A stretch of DNA of 64,000 nt from Actinacidiphila acididurans (GCF_016918855.1 NZ_JADKYB010000025.1:62001-126000), one strand, 5' to 3'. Positions 50,162 through 58,220 are shown, numbered from the stretch's first letter. Program-made: numbers and translations. The notes: a model not told the origin generated them from the sequence alone.

Positions 50162-51845
50162 CGCTCTCGGCTCCCTTGTCGCCGCCTTCGGCACGCCCCG
50201 ATGCGGGCAGCCCCTCCATTGCCGAGACCAGGTCCCGGTCCGTCCATCCACTGCCGAACTCGGCTATCACGCGCCCGTGGAAGAGGGCGATCACCCGGTC
50301 GCAGACCCGCAGGTCGTCCAACTCGTCGGAGACGATCACCGCCGCGTCGCCGCGGTCGGCGACCGAGCGGACCACGCCGAGCAGCGCGTCCTTGGACTTC
50401 ACGTCCACGCCCGCGGTGGGCCGGATGGCCACCAGCACCCGCGGGTCACGGGCCAGGGCCCGCGCGATGACCACTTTCTGCTGGTTGCCGCCGGACAGGT
50501 CGGAGACCGGCTGGCCCGGACCGGAGGTCTTGATGTCCAGCGAGGTGATCATCCGCTGGGCGAACGCCTTGGTCCGCGAGGGCAGCACGGTGCCGTACGG
50601 GCCGAGCTGGTCGGCCACGGTGAGCGTGGCGTTCTCCGCCACGCTGCGGCCGAGCACCAGGCCCTGGCGGTGCCGGTCCTCGGGCACGTAGCCGATGCCG
50701 GCCCCCAGTGCGTGGGGGACGCTTCCGGGTTTTACGGTGCGGCCCGCCACGCTTGTGCGACCCGCACTTGGCTTGCGCAGGCCGACCAGAGTCTCGCCCA
50801 GCGCCGTGCTTCCACTTGCAGTGGCTCCGGCCAGGCCCAGCACTTCGCCCGGGCGGACCGTGAAGTCGATCGGGTCGAAGTCGTTGTCGAGGGCCAGGCC
50901 CTCGACGGTCAGCAGGGGGTCGGAGCTTTCCGTCCGGCCTGCCCCTTGCTGCTTTCTCCGGACCTTGCGGTCCGTGCTCGGTTGCTCGCGCTCACGCGGC
51001 GCCAGCCGCATATCGAATGCAGCCTCGCGCCCCTTCGGGGCCCCCTCCGTCGGGGCAGCCGCCTTCAGAGCACCCCCCTTCGCGTGCCAGGCCGTGGCCT
51101 CCTGGCCCGCCGCCTCGCCGGTCATCGCCTCCACCAGTTCGGCCTTGCCCAGTTCGGCCACCGGGGCGGTGAGGACGTGGCGGGCGTCGCGGTAGACGGT
51201 GACGGTGGTGCAGAGGTCGTAGACCTCCTGGAGGTGGTGCGAGATGAACAGGAAGGCCACGCCCTGCTGCTGGAGTTCGCGCAGCTTGGTGAACAGGCGC
51301 TCGATGCCGCCGGCGTCGAGCTGGGCGGTGGGCTCGTCGAGGATGATGAAGCGGGCGCCGAAGGACAGCGCCCGGGCGATCTCCACGAACTGGCCCTGCT
51401 CGACGCTGAGGTCGCCGGCCCGGGCCGCGGGGTCGACGTCGACCCCGTACTCGGCCAGCAGGTCGCGGGCCCGGGTGCGCAGCTTCGGCCAGCGGATTCT
51501 GCCGCTGTCGAAGCGGTTGAGGAACAGGTTCTCGGCGACGGTCAGTTCGGGCACCACCATCGACTTCTGGTAGACGCACGCCACCTTGGTCTGCCAGGCG
51601 GCGGTGTCTCCCGGGGCGGGGGCCGGCTCGCCCTGGAAGAACACCGATCCGGCGTCGGGGGTGTGCAGCCCGGTCAGCACCGAGACCAGCGTGGACTTGC
51701 CGGCACCGTTGCGGCCCACCAGGGCGTGCGAGTCGCCGGCCGCGACCGTGATGCCGACCCCGTTGAGGGCGACCGTGGGGCCGAACCGTTTGACGATGCC
51801 CTCGGCGCGGACCGCGGGCGCTGCTGCGGAGTTCGCGGTGCTCAT
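50154..51845 (-). CDS. Sugar ABC transporter ATPase, two-domain RbsA type, with repeat-derived linker
   Basis: A 563-aa protein with two nucleotide-binding domains. NBD1 is complete: Walker A GRNGAGKST (44-52), signature-like LSVEQGQ, Walker B FIILDEPTAQLD. NBD2 has degenerate sites (AGATASGSTAL in place of Walker A; VLVAIRPTAGVDV lacking the Walker B Glu), as is frequent in this class, but keeps LSGGNQQK. The linker (about 255-315; KGREAAFDMRLAPREREQPS, DRKVRRKQQGAG) is charged, low-complexity and encoded by DNA (50930-51090) that looks like an intergenic Streptomyces repeat. It energises sugar import with the adjacent permease. Confidence 0.9.
   Translation of the reverse strand: MSTANSAAAPAVRAEGIVKRFGPTVALNGVGITVAAGDSHALVGRNGAGKSTLVSVLTGLHTPDAGSVFFQGEPAPAPGDTAAWQTKVACVYQKSMVVPELTVAENLFLNRFDSGRIRWPKLRTRARDLLAEYGVDVDPAARAGDLSVEQGQFVEIARALSFGARFIILDEPTAQLDAGGIERLFTKLRELQQQGVAFLFISHHLQEVYDLCTTVTVYRDARHVLTAPVAELGKAELVEAMTGEAAGQEATAWHAKGGALKAAAPTEGAPKGREAAFDMRLAPREREQPSTDRKVRRKQQGAGRTESSDPLLTVEGLALDNDFDPIDFTVRPGEVLGLAGATASGSTALGETLVGLRKPSAGRTSVAGRTVKPGSVPHALGAGIGYVPEDRHRQGLVLGRSVAENATLTVADQLGPYGTVLPSRTKAFAQRMITSLDIKTSGPGQPVSDLSGGNQQKVVIARALARDPRVLVAIRPTAGVDVKSKDALLGVVRSVADRGDAAVIVSDELDDLRVCDRVIALFHGRVIAEFGSGWTDRDLVSAMEGLPASGRAEGGDKGAESDE
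51026..51041. repeat. Intergenic-repeat core inside the sugar ABC ATPase gene
   Basis: CGCGCCCCTTCGGGGC is identical to part of the dispersed repeat block at 56662-56677 and forms a small hairpin (GCCCC-TTC-GGGGC). Here it lies in frame inside the interdomain linker. Confidence 0.55.
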
Positions 51846-51887
51846 GCGGCGCTCACCCCGTCGTTGATCCCGGTGCTCATCGGTGTA

Positions 51888-52925
51888 TCAGCTCTTCCCG
51901 AGCTGGTTGGCCCACAGGTTGGGGTCGTTGACGTTGTCCTTGGTCACCAGCGGCGCGGGGAGCTGGTCCTCCAGGCCGTTGGGGATGGCGATGATGTTGG
52001 AGCCGTGGTCGGTCGGGCCGGGCGAGAAGGTCTTCCCGGCCAGCGCCTCCTTGGCGTAGTACAGCGCGTACTTGGCGTAGAGGTCGGCCGGCTGGGAGAT
52101 GGTGGCGTCGATCTGGCCGGCCTTGATCGCCTTGAACTCCTGCGGGATGCCGTCGTTGGAGATGATGGTGATGTGACCCGGCGTGCCCGGGGGCTTGAGC
52201 AGGTGCTTCTGCTGGAGCAGCGCCAGGGTGGGCTCCAGGTAGACACCGCCGGCCTGCATGTAGATGCCGTTGATGTCCGGGTCGGAGGCCAGGGTGGTCT
52301 GCAGCTTGGCCGAGGCGACGTCGCCCTTCCAGTCGGTGGCCAGCGCGATCACCTTGATGTTCGGGTACTTGCTCTTCATGCAGGCGGCGAACGCCTCGGA
52401 GCGGTCCCGGCCGTTGATGGAGTCCAGCGCGCCCTCGAACTCCACGACCTTGCCCTTGCCCTGGAGCTGCTGGCCCAGGTAGTCGCAGGCCTTCGTGCCG
52501 TACGCCTTGTTGTCCGCGCGGACCACCATGTACACCTTGCCCTTGTCCGGGCGGGTGTCGACGCTGATCACCGGTATCTTCTTGTTCGCCAGGGTGTCCA
52601 GCGTGGAGGCGATGGCGCCGGTGTCCTGCGGCGCCATCACGATGGCCTTGGCACCCTGGTCGACGAAGGTCTGGACATTGGCGACGAGCTTGCCGATGTC
52701 GTTCTGCGAGTTGCTGCGCGGCAGCGCGGAGACGACGCCGTCCTTGACGCCCTTCTCGATGTAGTTGTTGTACGAGTTCCAGAAGTCGCTGTCCGAGCGC
52801 GGCAGGTCGATGCCGACCTTGCCCGAGGTACCGGCCTTGCTGTCACTGCCTCTGTTGCAGCCCGCGAGCGCGGTGACCGCGAGCAGCGCCGCGCATGCGG
52901 CCACAGTCGTGGTGCGCAGTCTCAT
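51888..52925 (-). CDS. Sugar ABC transporter substrate-binding lipoprotein (RbsB type)
   Basis: A 345-aa exported lipoprotein. Signal MRLRTTTVAACAALLAVTALAGC with lipobox TALAGC, then a periplasmic-binding fold of sugar type: VGIDLPRSDSDFWNSYNNYIEKG, VQTFVDQGAKAIVMAPQD, IPVISVDTRPD, VVEFEGALDSINGRDRSEAFAACM, ATDWKGDVASAKLQTTL, ISNDGIPQEFKAIKAGQIDATISQPA. It captures the sugar, most likely L-fucose, outside the membrane. The ATG at 52925 fits the lipoprotein signal; a longer frame reaches into the SDR gene and is rejected. It is 74 nt downstream of the SDR stop. Confidence 0.93.
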   Translation of the reverse strand: MRLRTTTVAACAALLAVTALAGCNRGSDSKAGTSGKVGIDLPRSDSDFWNSYNNYIEKGVKDGVVSALPRSNSQNDIGKLVANVQTFVDQGAKAIVMAPQDTGAIASTLDTLANKKIPVISVDTRPDKGKVYMVVRADNKAYGTKACDYLGQQLQGKGKVVEFEGALDSINGRDRSEAFAACMKSKYPNIKVIALATDWKGDVASAKLQTTLASDPDINGIYMQAGGVYLEPTLALLQQKHLLKPPGTPGHITIISNDGIPQEFKAIKAGQIDATISQPADLYAKYALYYAKEALAGKTFSPGPTDHGSNIIAIPNGLEDQLPAPLVTKDNVNDPNLWANQLGKS

Positions 52926-52999
52926 CGTCGAGTTCTGCCCTTCCGGGTGCTGGTGAATGTCGGCTCTGTTGTAAAGATGGATCTCGGGTCGAAAACGGG

Positions 53000-53806
53000 T
53001 CAGGAAGCGGCGGGACGCAGGCGGAGTCCCTGCATGCCGCCGTCGACGGCGAGCGCGGTTCCGGTGACGCTCGCGGCGGCCGGGCTCGCCAGGTAGGCGA
53101 TGGCCGCGGCGACCTCGTCGGCGGTGACCAGCCGGCCCATGGGCTGGCGGGCGTTCAGAGCGGCCCGCTCGGCGGCCGGGTCCTCGGCCTGGTCGAGCAG
53201 TCGGCCGACCCAGGGGGTGTCGGCGGTTCCGGGATTGACGCAGTTGACGCGGACGCCTTCGCGGACATGGTCGGCGGCCATCGCCAGGGTCAGGGAGAGT
53301 ACGGCGCCCTTGCTCGCGCTGTACAGGGCCCGTTGCGGCAGGCCGGCGGTGGCCGCGATGGAGCAGGTGTTGGTGATCGAGACGCAGCCGGGCCGGTCGG
53401 CGACGGCATCCCGCAGGTGCGGCAGCGCGGCCCGGGCGACCCGGACCATGCCGAGCACGTTGATGTCCAGCACCCGGTGCCACTCCTCGTCCGGGTTGTC
53501 CGCCACCGTGCCGATGGCGCCGATCCCGGCGTTGCTCACCAGAATGTGCAGGCCGCCGAGTTCGGCCACGGCGTCGGCGACGGCGGCCCGGACCTGCGCG
53601 TCGTCGGTCACGTCGGCGGTGACCTGGACGGTGTCCTTGGGCGCGCCGGACACGTCGCGGTCCAGTACGGCGACCCGGGCGCCGCGCGCGGTCAGCAGGG
53701 CGGCGGTGGCCGCGCCGATGCCGGAGGCGCCGCCGGTGACCAGGGCGGTCAGGCCGGCGAAGTCCTGGGCGTGGGCGAGCGGTTCCTCGGGGGCGGGGTG
53801 AGTCAT
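53000..53806 (-). CDS. Short-chain dehydrogenase/reductase (2-keto-3-deoxy-L-fuconate dehydrogenase type)
   Basis: A 268-aa SDR. Cofactor loop TGGASGIG (24-31), NAG motif SNAGIG (91-96), catalytic Ser149, Tyr162 and Lys166 (YSASK), and CVNPGTADTPWVGRLL. Its start overlaps the fuconate dehydratase stop (ATGA), which suggests it acts on the dehydratase product, oxidising 2-keto-3-deoxy-L-fuconate to the 2,4-diketo acid. It could instead be a second sugar dehydrogenase. The enzyme that would split the diketo acid (FAH-type hydrolase) or an aldolase for the keto acid is not in the window. Confidence 0.87.
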   Translation of the reverse strand: MTHPAPEEPLAHAQDFAGLTALVTGGASGIGAATAALLTARGARVAVLDRDVSGAPKDTVQVTADVTDDAQVRAAVADAVAELGGLHILVSNAGIGAIGTVADNPDEEWHRVLDINVLGMVRVARAALPHLRDAVADRPGCVSITNTCSIAATAGLPQRALYSASKGAVLSLTLAMAADHVREGVRVNCVNPGTADTPWVGRLLDQAEDPAAERAALNARQPMGRLVTADEVAAAIAYLASPAAASVTGTALAVDGGMQGLRLRPAAS

Positions 53807-55119
53807 CGGGTGAGCTCCTTGCGGGCGAGCCAGACCGGTCCGTCGGGGTAGCGGTAGTCGGCGAGGGACGCGGGTTCGATACGGGCGGAGAAGCCGGGCG
53901 CCTCGGGGGCGCGGTAGCGGCCGTTCTCCATCACGACCGGGTCGGTGAAGTGCTCGTGCAGGTGGGGAACGTACTCGATGATCCGGTCGTCCCAGCTGCC
54001 CGATACCGCGACGTAGTCGAACATGGACAGGTGCTGGACCAGTTCGCACAGGCCCACGCCGCCGGCGTGCGGGCAGACCGGCACCCCGAACTTGGCGGCG
54101 AGCAGCAGGATGGCGACGTTCTCGTTCACCCCGGCGACCCGGGCGGCGTCGATCTGCACGAAGTCGACCGCCCCGGCCTGCAGGAGCTGCTTGAACACCA
54201 CGCGGTTGGCGACGTGTTCGCCGGTGGCGACCCGGATCGGCTGGCCGGCCCGTACCGCGGCGTGCGCGAGGACGTCGTCGGGGCTGGTGGGCTCCTCGAT
54301 CCAGTAGGGGTCGTAGGGCGCCAGCGCCTTCATCCAGGCGACCGCCTCGGAGACGTCCCACCGCTGGTTGGCGTCCACCGCGATGCGGATGCCGGGGCCG
54401 ACCGCCTCGCGGGCCAGCCGCATGCGGCGCAGGTCGTCCTCGAGGTCGGCGCCGACCTTGAGCTTGATCTGCTGGAAGCCGGCCGCGACCGCCTCCTTGG
54501 CCAGCCGGGTCAGCTTCTCGTCGGAGTAGCCGAGCCAGCCCGGTTCGGTGGTGTAGGCGGGGTAGCCCTGCTGGCGCAGCAGCGCGGCGCGCTCGGCCCG
54601 GCCGGGCTCGGCCCGGCGCAGGATCTCCAGCGCCTCCTCGCGGGTGAGCGCGTCGCTGAGGTAGCGGAAGTCGACCAGGTCGACGATCTGCTCGGGCGTC
54701 ATGGTCCCCAGCAGTTCCCACACCGGCAGTCCGGCCCGGCGGGCGGCCAGGTCCCAGGCGGCGTTGACCACCGCGCCGGCCGCCATGTGCATCACGCCCT
54801 TTTCCGGGCCGAGCCAGCGCAGCTGCGAGTCGTGGGTCAGCAGCCGGTAGAACGCGCCGAGATCGCCCGTGACACTGTCCACCGAACGCCCGACCACATA
54901 GGGTCGGAGCGCGGCGATGGCGCCCGCGACCACGTCGTTGCCGCGGCCGATGGTGAAGCACAGTCCGTATCCGGCCAGGCCGTCGGGCGCGTCCGTGCGG
55001 AGTACGACGTAGGCGGCGGAGTAGTCGGGGTCGGGGTTCATGGCGTCCGAGCCGTCCAACTGCTCCGAGGTCGGAAAGCGGATGTCGTACACGTCGACCT
55101 CGGTAATGGTCGGACTCAT
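53803..55119 (-). CDS. fucD: L-fuconate dehydratase (enolase superfamily)
   Basis: A 438-aa enolase-superfamily enzyme. The head VYDIRFPTSEQLDGSDAMNP and the run YAAYVVLRTD/TIGRGND/DSQLRWLGPEKGVMHM match, from memory, L-fuconate dehydratase of Xanthomonas almost word for word. Catalytic residues: Lys219 and Lys221 (IKLKVG), metal ligands Asp249, Glu275 and Glu301 (VDANQRW, IEEPTSP, TGEH), and His351 (CPHAGG). It removes water from L-fuconate to give 2-keto-3-deoxy-L-fuconate. The ATG at 55119 has GGGAGG upstream. As first gene of the operon it lies right behind the promoter and inverted-repeat operator. Confidence 0.95.
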   Translation of the reverse strand: MSPTITEVDVYDIRFPTSEQLDGSDAMNPDPDYSAAYVVLRTDAPDGLAGYGLCFTIGRGNDVVAGAIAALRPYVVGRSVDSVTGDLGAFYRLLTHDSQLRWLGPEKGVMHMAAGAVVNAAWDLAARRAGLPVWELLGTMTPEQIVDLVDFRYLSDALTREEALEILRRAEPGRAERAALLRQQGYPAYTTEPGWLGYSDEKLTRLAKEAVAAGFQQIKLKVGADLEDDLRRMRLAREAVGPGIRIAVDANQRWDVSEAVAWMKALAPYDPYWIEEPTSPDDVLAHAAVRAGQPIRVATGEHVANRVVFKQLLQAGAVDFVQIDAARVAGVNENVAILLLAAKFGVPVCPHAGGVGLCELVQHLSMFDYVAVSGSWDDRIIEYVPHLHEHFTDPVVMENGRYRAPEAPGFSARIEPASLADYRYPDGPVWLARKELTR

Positions 55120-55137
55120 GCACCCTCCCGTCATGAG

Positions 55138-55167
55138 ACATCGGATCTTTTCTCGGTGATCCGATGT
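55138..55167. promoter_or_regulatory. Operator of the fucose operon (GntR/FadR-type site)
   Basis: ACATCGGATC-N10-GATCCGATGT: perfect 10-bp arms with a 10-nt spacer, 18-47 nt before the fuconate dehydratase ATG. The gap 55120-55528 holds no gene. A further related half-site, GATCGGATGTC, is at 55222-55232. The same half-site precedes gntR and is repeated after glpD. A repressor bound here would cover the transcription start. Confidence 0.72.
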
Positions 55168-55170
55168 ATA
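55165..55170 (-). promoter_or_regulatory. Candidate -10 of the fucose operon
   Basis: TATACA on the minus strand overlaps the edge of the inverted-repeat operator. No convincing -35 was found 16-19 nt upstream. Confidence 0.4.
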
Positions 55171-55528
55171 GCGCATGGCGTCCCCTTCGGGCCAGGGGAT
55201 GGCAGAAGTTCCTGGGTTACAGATCGGATGTCTCGGTAGGTTTCTCGCCACCGAGCGATACGGCGGACCCGCGATACAGGCATCGCCGCAGCTCGCGGGG
55301 GTGCGGCCGGCCCTGGGCCCGCCGTGGCCGGAACGGGCCGTACCGGGCAGGACTCCCCCGCCGTAGCCGTACGGCGACCTTGGCGCGCGGACGCCGCCCC
55401 TTGCACCGAGCGGCGCTCCTGGGCTGCGGCAGCGGGGGCGGTACGCCGTAGGCTTGTGCCGCACGCACAGGAACAGCAGCCGGGACGGGGACGGCACCCG
55501 CCACCCACCGGCCGGAAGGAGGCGCTGG

Positions 55529-56509
55529 GTGATCGAGCTCGAGGGGGTACCCGAGCTGATCGACCCGGTCATGGTGGCCGCGTTCGAGGGCTGGAACGAC
55601 GCCGGGGACGCAGCCTCCACCGCGGTCGGCCACATCGACCGGGAGTTCAAGGGAGAGGTCTTCGCGGCACTGGACGCCGAGGACTACTACGACTTCCAGG
55701 TCAACAGGCCCACCGTGTGGATGGAAGGGGGCGTCCGCCGGATCACCTGGCCGACGACCCGGTTGTCCGTGGTCCGTGTCCAGTCCCCCAAGCCCCGTGA
55801 CCTGGTGATCGTCCGCGGAATAGAGCCGAGCATGCGCTGGCGCTCGTTCTGCAACGAGATCCTGGGCTTCGCCCACGAGCTGGGCGTGGAGATGGTCGTC
55901 GTCCTGGGCGCGCTGCTCGGCGACACCCCGCACACCAGGCCGGTGCCGGTCACCGCGGTCACCTCGGACGCGGAGCTGGCCACCGCCCTGAACCTGGAGG
56001 AGTCCCGCTACGAGGGCCCCACCGGGATCGTCGGCATCCTCCAGGAAGCGTGCACCCACGCGGGCATCCCCGCGGTGTCCCTGTGGGCCGCCGTACCGCA
56101 CTACGTCTCCCAGCCGCCCAACCCCAAGGCCACGCTGGCCCTCCTCAACCGCCTGGAGGACCTCCTCGACCTGCGCATCCCCCAGGGCGAACTCCCCGAG
56201 GACGCCCGCGCCTGGCAGGTCGGCGTCGACCAGCTCGCCGCCGAGGACAGCGAAGTCGCGGAATACGTCCAGACCCTGGAGGAGGCGCGGGACACCGCGG
56301 ACCTCCCCGAAGCGTCGGGCGAAGCGATCGCCAAGGAGTTCGAGCGCTACCTTCGCCGTCGCGAACCCGGGGATTACGCCACTAGCGAGGGCACGGACGG
56401 CGTACCCCACTTCCGCACCCCCCGGGGTGCGGAAGCCGGCGACGACGAGAAGCCCTCCTCCCCCTCCGAGGACGAGGACGACGGCGACACCCCGGACGAG
56501 TCCGAGTAG
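55529..56509 (+). CDS. PAC2-family protein (proteasome assembly chaperone-like)
   Basis: A 326-aa protein of the PAC2/DUF75 family. Visible: VIELEGVPELIDPVMVAAFEGWNDAGDAASTAVGHI, MVVVLGALLGDTPHTRPVPV, GPTGIVGILQEACTHAGIPAVSLWAAVPHYV and PPNPKATLALLNRLEDLL. The C-terminus is a long acidic tail (DDEKPSSPSEDEDDGDTPDESE). The family is named after the eukaryotic proteasome assembly factor PAC2/Pba2. It is conserved near metH and mshC in actinobacteria with proteasomes; a direct role in proteasome assembly is unproven. The GTG at 55529 has GGAAGGAGG upstream. Confidence 0.9.
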   Translation: MIELEGVPELIDPVMVAAFEGWNDAGDAASTAVGHIDREFKGEVFAALDAEDYYDFQVNRPTVWMEGGVRRITWPTTRLSVVRVQSPKPRDLVIVRGIEPSMRWRSFCNEILGFAHELGVEMVVVLGALLGDTPHTRPVPVTAVTSDAELATALNLEESRYEGPTGIVGILQEACTHAGIPAVSLWAAVPHYVSQPPNPKATLALLNRLEDLLDLRIPQGELPEDARAWQVGVDQLAAEDSEVAEYVQTLEEARDTADLPEASGEAIAKEFERYLRRREPGDYATSEGTDGVPHFRTPRGAEAGDDEKPSSPSEDEDDGDTPDESE

Positions 56510-56642
56510 CCCTTGCGGGCGGCTCCCGTTCGGGGTGCCCTTTGGGTGCCCCCGCTTGAGGGTGGGTCGTCTGACTTTCGGCCGGTGGCCAATGGCGCAG
56601 AGCTCGGTCCGTCCGGTGAGTGGGCGAGTGCGGCGGTCATGT

Positions 56643-56761
56643 GGCTTGTCGCGCAGTTCCCCGCGCCCCTTCGGGGCGCCCCCGTGCGCGGGGCCGCCGC
56701 CCCGAGGGCTGCCGCCGAAGGCGGCGCCCTAATAGGGGCGCGGGGAACTGCGCGAGCAACC
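56643..56761. repeat. Inverted pair of dispersed Streptomyces repeats
   Basis: Copy 2 (56643-56670, complement orientation, GGCTTGTCGCGCAGTTCCCC followed by GCGCCCCT) and copy 3 (56734-56761, AGGGGCGCGGGGAACTGCGC followed by GAGCAACC) face each other across 63 bp that is itself full of GC hairpins (GCGCCCC-TTC-GGGGCGC). Both match copy 1 at 47165-47192. The block sits in the 469-bp convergent gap between PAC2 and mshC, which has no gene, and probably acts as a terminator or mRNA-end structure. Confidence 0.8.
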
Positions 56762-56813
56762 AGGACAGCGGGTCAGCGGGCCAAGAACCGCACCGACCGA
56801 GCTCTACGCTCCC

Positions 56814-56899
56814 GGCCACCGGCAGGGTACGACCCCACCGACAGGTGCGGCCACCGGCAGGGTGCGACCCCACCGACAGGTGCGGCCACCGGCAGGTGC
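56814..56899. repeat. 35-bp tandem repeat downstream of mshC
   Basis: A unit beginning GGCCACCGGCAGGGT recurs at 56814, 56849 and 56884 (two full copies and one partial). The copies differ at one base. The following 60 bp are a related degenerate GGTGCGGG repeat. It lies 80-165 bp beyond the mshC stop. Confidence 0.75.
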
Positions 56900-56978
56900 G
56901 GGTGCGGGCAGGTGCGGGTACGGGTACGCACGGGCTCGCCGCCAGGCGTACCCGCACCGTTTTCCGAGGCCGAGCCCG

Positions 56979-58208
56979 TTAGAGCGCAACCCCGAGAAGC
57001 GCGTCCACCGTGCGGGAAACAAGCCCAGGGGCACCCGCATCCGTACCGCCGGACGCGGCCTGCAAGGCCGCCCAGCGGTCGACGGCGGCGAGGGCACGGG
57101 GGGTGTCCAGATCATCGGCCAGGGCGGCCCGGATCTCGTCCAGCACCGCGTCGGCCGGCGGCCCGTCGGGGCGGGAGACGGCTGAACGCCAGCGGTCGAG
57201 GCGAGCCACGGCCTCGGCCAGCACCGCATCCGTCCACTCCCAGTCGGACCGATAGTGCTGGGCGAGAAGGGTGAGCCGGATGGCCGCGGGGTCGACGCCT
57301 TCGCGGCGCAGGTCGGAGACGAAGACGAGGTTGCCCTTGGACTTGGACATCTTCTCACCGTGGAGGGCGACCATGCCGGCGTGGACGTAGGCCTTGGCGA
57401 AGGGGTACTCGCCGGTGAGGACCTGGGCGTGCGAGGCGCCCATCTCGTGGTGGGGGAAGGCGAGGTCGGAGCCGCCGCCCTGGACGTCGAAGCCCATGCC
57501 GAGGTGGTCCAGGGCGATGGCCACGCACTCGATGTGCCAGCCGGGCCGTCCGGGGCCGAGCGAGCCGCCGTCCCAGCTGGGTTCGCCCTCGCGCGCGGCG
57601 AGCCACAGGATCGGGTCGAGCGGGTTCTTCTTGCCCGGCCGGTCCGGATCCCCGCCGCGTTCGGCGGAGAGCATCCGCATGGTGGCGGCGTCCAGCCGGG
57701 AGACCTTGCCGAAGGCCTCGTCGGACTCGACCGAGAAGTAGATGTCGCCGTCGAGTTCGTACGCCGCCCCGGCCTCCCGCAGCCGCTCCACCAGCGGCAC
57801 GATGCCCGGTATGGCCTCCACGGCGCCGATGTAGTGGGCCGGCGGCAGCATCCGCAGCGCGGTCATGTCCTCGCGGAACAGCGCGGTCTCGCGCTCGGCC
57901 AGGGCCGTCCAGTCCTCGCCGGTGACGTTCGCGCGCTCCAGCAGGGGGTCGTCGACGTCGGTGACGTTCTGCACGTAGTGCACCTGGCGCTTCGTGTCCA
58001 GCCACACGCGCTGCACGAGGTCGAACGCGTTGTAGGTGGCCGCGTGCCCGATGTGGGTGGCGTCGTAGGGGGTGATCCCGCAGACGTAGATCCGGGCCAC
58101 CGGCCCCGGAACCACGGCCACCGGTCCACCGGTCGCGGTGTCGTGAAGACTCAGGTCACGTCCTTCGCCCGGGAGGGCGGGGACGTCGGAAGCGGGCCAG
58201 GCATGCAT
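56979..58208 (-). CDS. mshC: Cysteine:GlcN-inositol ligase MshC (mycothiol biosynthesis)
   Basis: A 409-aa class I aminoacyl-tRNA-synthetase-like ligase that joins cysteine to glucosaminyl-inositol with ATP, the third step of mycothiol synthesis. Zinc-binding Cys43 in IYVCGITPYDATHIGHAATYN, HIGH (52-55), the MshC-type WHIECVAIALDHLG with the second Cys and the KMSKS loop (GEKMSKSKGNLV) are visible. It differs from CysRS by the ITPYDATHIGHAATY start and lack of anticodon-binding domain. The ATG at 58208 has TAATCT 6 nt upstream, so a leaderless mRNA is likely. Confidence 0.95.
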   Translation of the reverse strand: MHAWPASDVPALPGEGRDLSLHDTATGGPVAVVPGPVARIYVCGITPYDATHIGHAATYNAFDLVQRVWLDTKRQVHYVQNVTDVDDPLLERANVTGEDWTALAERETALFREDMTALRMLPPAHYIGAVEAIPGIVPLVERLREAGAAYELDGDIYFSVESDEAFGKVSRLDAATMRMLSAERGGDPDRPGKKNPLDPILWLAAREGEPSWDGGSLGPGRPGWHIECVAIALDHLGMGFDVQGGGSDLAFPHHEMGASHAQVLTGEYPFAKAYVHAGMVALHGEKMSKSKGNLVFVSDLRREGVDPAAIRLTLLAQHYRSDWEWTDAVLAEAVARLDRWRSAVSRPDGPPADAVLDEIRAALADDLDTPRALAAVDRWAALQAASGGTDAGAPGLVSRTVDALLGVAL

Positions 58209-58214
58209 GTCACG

Positions 58215-58220
58215 AGATTA
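58215..58220 (-). promoter_or_regulatory. Candidate -10 box of mshC (leaderless)
   Basis: TAATCT on the minus strand ends 6 nt before the mshC ATG at 58208. Confidence 0.4.

Noticed and set aside
53803..55650. Longer version of the fuconate dehydratase frame starting near 55650
   Set aside because: The extra N-terminal part crosses the promoter and operator; the family start MSPTITEVDVYDIRFPT with GGGAGG upstream is at 55119.
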